Source of the DNA: Pseudomonas lundensis
GTDB lineage: Bacteria > Pseudomonadota > Gammaproteobacteria > Pseudomonadales > Pseudomonadaceae
Length of the DNA stretch: 33,451 nt
Reading direction: 5' to 3'
NCBI RefSeq assembly: GCF_002269125.1
Contig: NZ_NQKI01000044.1
Span: 1-33,451 of the forward strand
Position 1 is the stretch's first letter. Each line of letters opens with the position of its first letter. The translations under genes and the position numbers were made by a program. Below are positions 31,782 through 33,451 of the stretch, piece by piece. Under the pieces are notes generated by a model, which did not search any database, was not told the DNA's origin, and saw nothing but the letters and a program-made list of their open reading frames with translations.

Positions 31782-32424
31782 TGATTTGCTCGCGTACGGC
31801 AAACAGCACAAGCCCGGCAACGTCATGGATGTGCAGGCGCTTCATGACCTGAGCGCGATGGGTTTCGACGGTTTTGATGCTCAGGCCGAGCCCGCACGCA
31901 ATTTCGCGGGTGGACTTGCCGCGCACGATCAGGCGCAGGATCTCCAGTTGGCGTTCGGTCAAGTTGTGCTGCCTGGCCTGCGTCGTGCAGGGGGCTGGGC
32001 CGCGGTTGAGCGCCTGATTGATCACGGTATGGGCGATGGCCGGGCTCAGGTAACGCTCGTTGTTGCGCAGTGCGCCCAAGGCCTGTTCCAGCTCCACGGC
32101 GCTGGTGTCCTTGAGCAAGTAGCCGTGGGCGCCGCTTTCGAGGGTTTGCATGATCAGGGACGGGTCGGTGTGCATCGACAGGATCAGCACTTTGCAGCGC
32201 GGCATAACCGCTTTGAGCTGACGCAAGGCTTCCAGGCCGCCGGTATGGCGCATCGACAAGTCCAGCAGAATGATGTCCGGTTGAAGTCGTTCGGCCGCCT
32301 CAACCAACTGCCCGCCATCTTCAACTTCGCCAATCACCGCGTAGCCCGGCAAGTCATTGACCAGTGCCTTGACCCCGGCCCGAATCAACAGGTGGTCATC
32401 CACCAGCAGCAGATTGCACGTCAT
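31765..32424 (-). CDS. NarL/FixJ response regulator of a two-component pair
   Basis: A 219-residue regulator. The receiver domain has D9-D10, the phosphoacceptor D55 in IILLDLSM, a serine in LILSMHTD near 84 and the lysine of YLLKDTS near 106. The LuxR-type DNA-binding domain (about 152-215) has LTERQLEILRLIVRGKSTREIA and SIKTVETHRAQVMKRL. The ATG overlaps the histidine kinase stop by four bases. It is the second gene of the pair and converges on yegS with 17 overlapping bases. Targets are unknown; proximity to psl suggests but does not prove a link. Confidence 0.93.
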   Translation of the reverse strand: MTCNLLLVDDHLLIRAGVKALVNDLPGYAVIGEVEDGGQLVEAAERLQPDIILLDLSMRHTGGLEALRQLKAVMPRCKVLILSMHTDPSLIMQTLESGAHGYLLKDTSAVELEQALGALRNNERYLSPAIAHTVINQALNRGPAPCTTQARQHNLTERQLEILRLIVRGKSTREIACGLGLSIKTVETHRAQVMKRLHIHDVAGLVLFAVREQIISLDD

Positions 32425-33311
32425 GAGGTTTGGCCCAACTGTGCACGTGGATGAGTGCGCCGGGGCCAGGGCAACAGGACTTCGGTATGCGTCCCGGCGC
32501 CGGGTTCACTGATGACGCTGATGCTGCCATTCAACTGCTCGACCCGCTCAAGCATACCGGCCATGCCCCGTTGCCCGGCCTGTCTGGGGTCGCTGGCGGG
32601 GACGAAGCCGACGCCATCATCGCGCACGCTCAAATGCAGGCCGTCCGCCTGGCGCCGCAGTTGCACCAGCAGGTTGCTGGCCCTGGCATGACGCAGCACA
32701 TTGGTGACGGACTCCTGGGTGACGCGAAAGATAACCACGGCCATGTCTTCCTGAATATCGCCCAAACGCGGGTGGCACTCGAAGGTCCAGCGAAGCGATG
32801 CGTTTTCGAGGGTTTTCATCAAGTGTGCCCGCAGGCTGACGTCGAGGCCGAGGCTGGCAATTTGCGTTGGGTTAAACGCGGCTGAAACATCGCGCACCTT
32901 GGCCAGGGTTTCTTCAAGCAACGTGCACAGGCTCAGGCAGTGCGCCTGCAAGTCTTCGGGTGCGCGGCGTTGCAGCCAACGGGTTTGCAGGGTGGCAGCT
33001 GTCAGCAGTTGGCCAATGTCATCATGCAGTTCGCGGCTCAAGTGTTGGCGTTCGCTTTCCTGTACCTCAATCATGCGGGCCGCCAGTTCCTTGGGTTGCA
33101 GTGTGATGGCGTTGCGCGAGTCCCGGTGCAGCCACCAGATGCTGGCCAGGGTGGTCAGGTCGAGCAGCATTAAAACGGTGGGCAAGGAGTCGCACGCCCA
33201 GTAGGCGACGATGCTTGAGAGTGCAGAGCAAAGACAAAGCGCTGCCGTCAGCCGGCGAGCGGTTTTACCCGTAGGGTACAAAGGCTTGAATGACTTGAGG
33301 CTGGCGTGCAT
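32421..33311 (-). CDS. NarX/UhpB-type (HisKA_3) sensor histidine kinase
   Basis: A 296-residue membrane kinase. Two adjacent hydrophobic segments (about 18-38 and 43-62) with a very short loop between them leave no room for a periplasmic sensor domain. HisKA_3 follows with RQHLSRELHDDIGQLL, phosphoacceptor histidine H96. The HATPase_c domain (about 185-285) has the N box in ESVTNVLRHARAS and a G1 box in VRDDGVGF; a GQRGMAGMLERV motif is typical of the NarX class. The start at MHASLKS was preferred to the TTG at 33389 because the latter has no ribosome-binding site and adds an unlikely N-terminus. Signal is unknown. Confidence 0.88.
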   Translation of the reverse strand: MHASLKSFKPLYPTGKTARRLTAALCLCSALSSIVAYWACDSLPTVLMLLDLTTLASIWWLHRDSRNAITLQPKELAARMIEVQESERQHLSRELHDDIGQLLTAATLQTRWLQRRAPEDLQAHCLSLCTLLEETLAKVRDVSAAFNPTQIASLGLDVSLRAHLMKTLENASLRWTFECHPRLGDIQEDMAVVIFRVTQESVTNVLRHARASNLLVQLRRQADGLHLSVRDDGVGFVPASDPRQAGQRGMAGMLERVEQLNGSISVISEPGAGTHTEVLLPWPRRTHPRAQLGQTS

Positions 33312-33451
33312 AGCGTGTGGAGCCAAAGGTGTTCGCTGAAGGACCTGGCAGGTGGCTGGCAGGTAAAGAGTTAAGGAATCTCCGAACAAGTTTTCAAATG
33401 TGCTGAAATACGCCTGACCACCTGATCCGAGCCGCCTATGAGCCAGATGAG

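Noticed and set aside
1..33451. CRISPR arrays, tRNA or rRNA genes, insertion sequences, prophage genes
   Set aside because: I looked for repeat-spacer arrays, transposase-like frames, terminal repeats and RNA gene signatures and saw none. The yqjE product is called holin-like by family only and has no phage context.

Overview
The window looks like chromosomal DNA from a fluorescent-group or fragi-like Pseudomonas. It has moderately high GC, and its gene sets (the yqjD/yqjE pair, mobA beside moaB-moeA, a psl exopolysaccharide operon, a giant DUF6543-type protein) are typical of that genus. The species cannot be named from the sequence alone.

Left part (1-7100): an orphan NarL/FixJ response regulator, the dGTP triphosphohydrolase gene dgt, a three-gene yqjD-yqjE-yqjK-like membrane-protein operon ending in a strong intrinsic terminator, a CPA2 potassium/proton antiporter, and on the + strand an acyltransferase-3 membrane enzyme followed by a small glutaredoxin-like (DUF836) protein.

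Middle (7100-15300): a 4.3 kb minus-strand gene for a roughly 1424-residue dermonecrotic-toxin-like (DUF6543) protein. Divergent from it is an RluA-family pseudouridine synthase, which converges on a small YgdI/YgdR lipoprotein. Then come the molybdenum-cofactor genes mobA (minus) and moaB-moeA (plus).

Right part (15300-30500): a tightly packed, roughly 15 kb minus-strand psl operon, read from right to left as pslA-B-D-E-F-G-H-I-J-(hexapeptide acyltransferase)-K-C. It encodes initiation on the undecaprenyl carrier (A), GDP-mannose supply (B), export and length control (D, E), glycosyltransferases (F, H, I, C), a periplasmic glycosidase (G), polymerisation (J) and flipping (K). Junctions are mostly 1-11 nt overlaps, which implies translational coupling. 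The order differs from the P. aeruginosa model: pslC lies at the distal end, pslL is absent, and a soluble left-handed-beta-helix acyltransferase sits between J and K.

The most striking observation is that the first gene, pslA, carries an in-frame TGA at codon 93 of an otherwise intact 478-residue frame. The initiating glycosyltransferase would therefore be truncated unless the stop is read through, translation restarts downstream, or the base is a sequencing error.

Right end (30500-33451): a 416 bp leader/promoter region with several inverted repeats and RsmA/E-like GGA motifs, a yegS-type lipid kinase on the + strand, and a convergent, overlapping NarL-type two-component pair (histidine kinase plus regulator) on the minus strand. 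A terminator-like hairpin on the minus strand lies beyond the lipid kinase, so transcripts of the two-component operon may run antisense through it.
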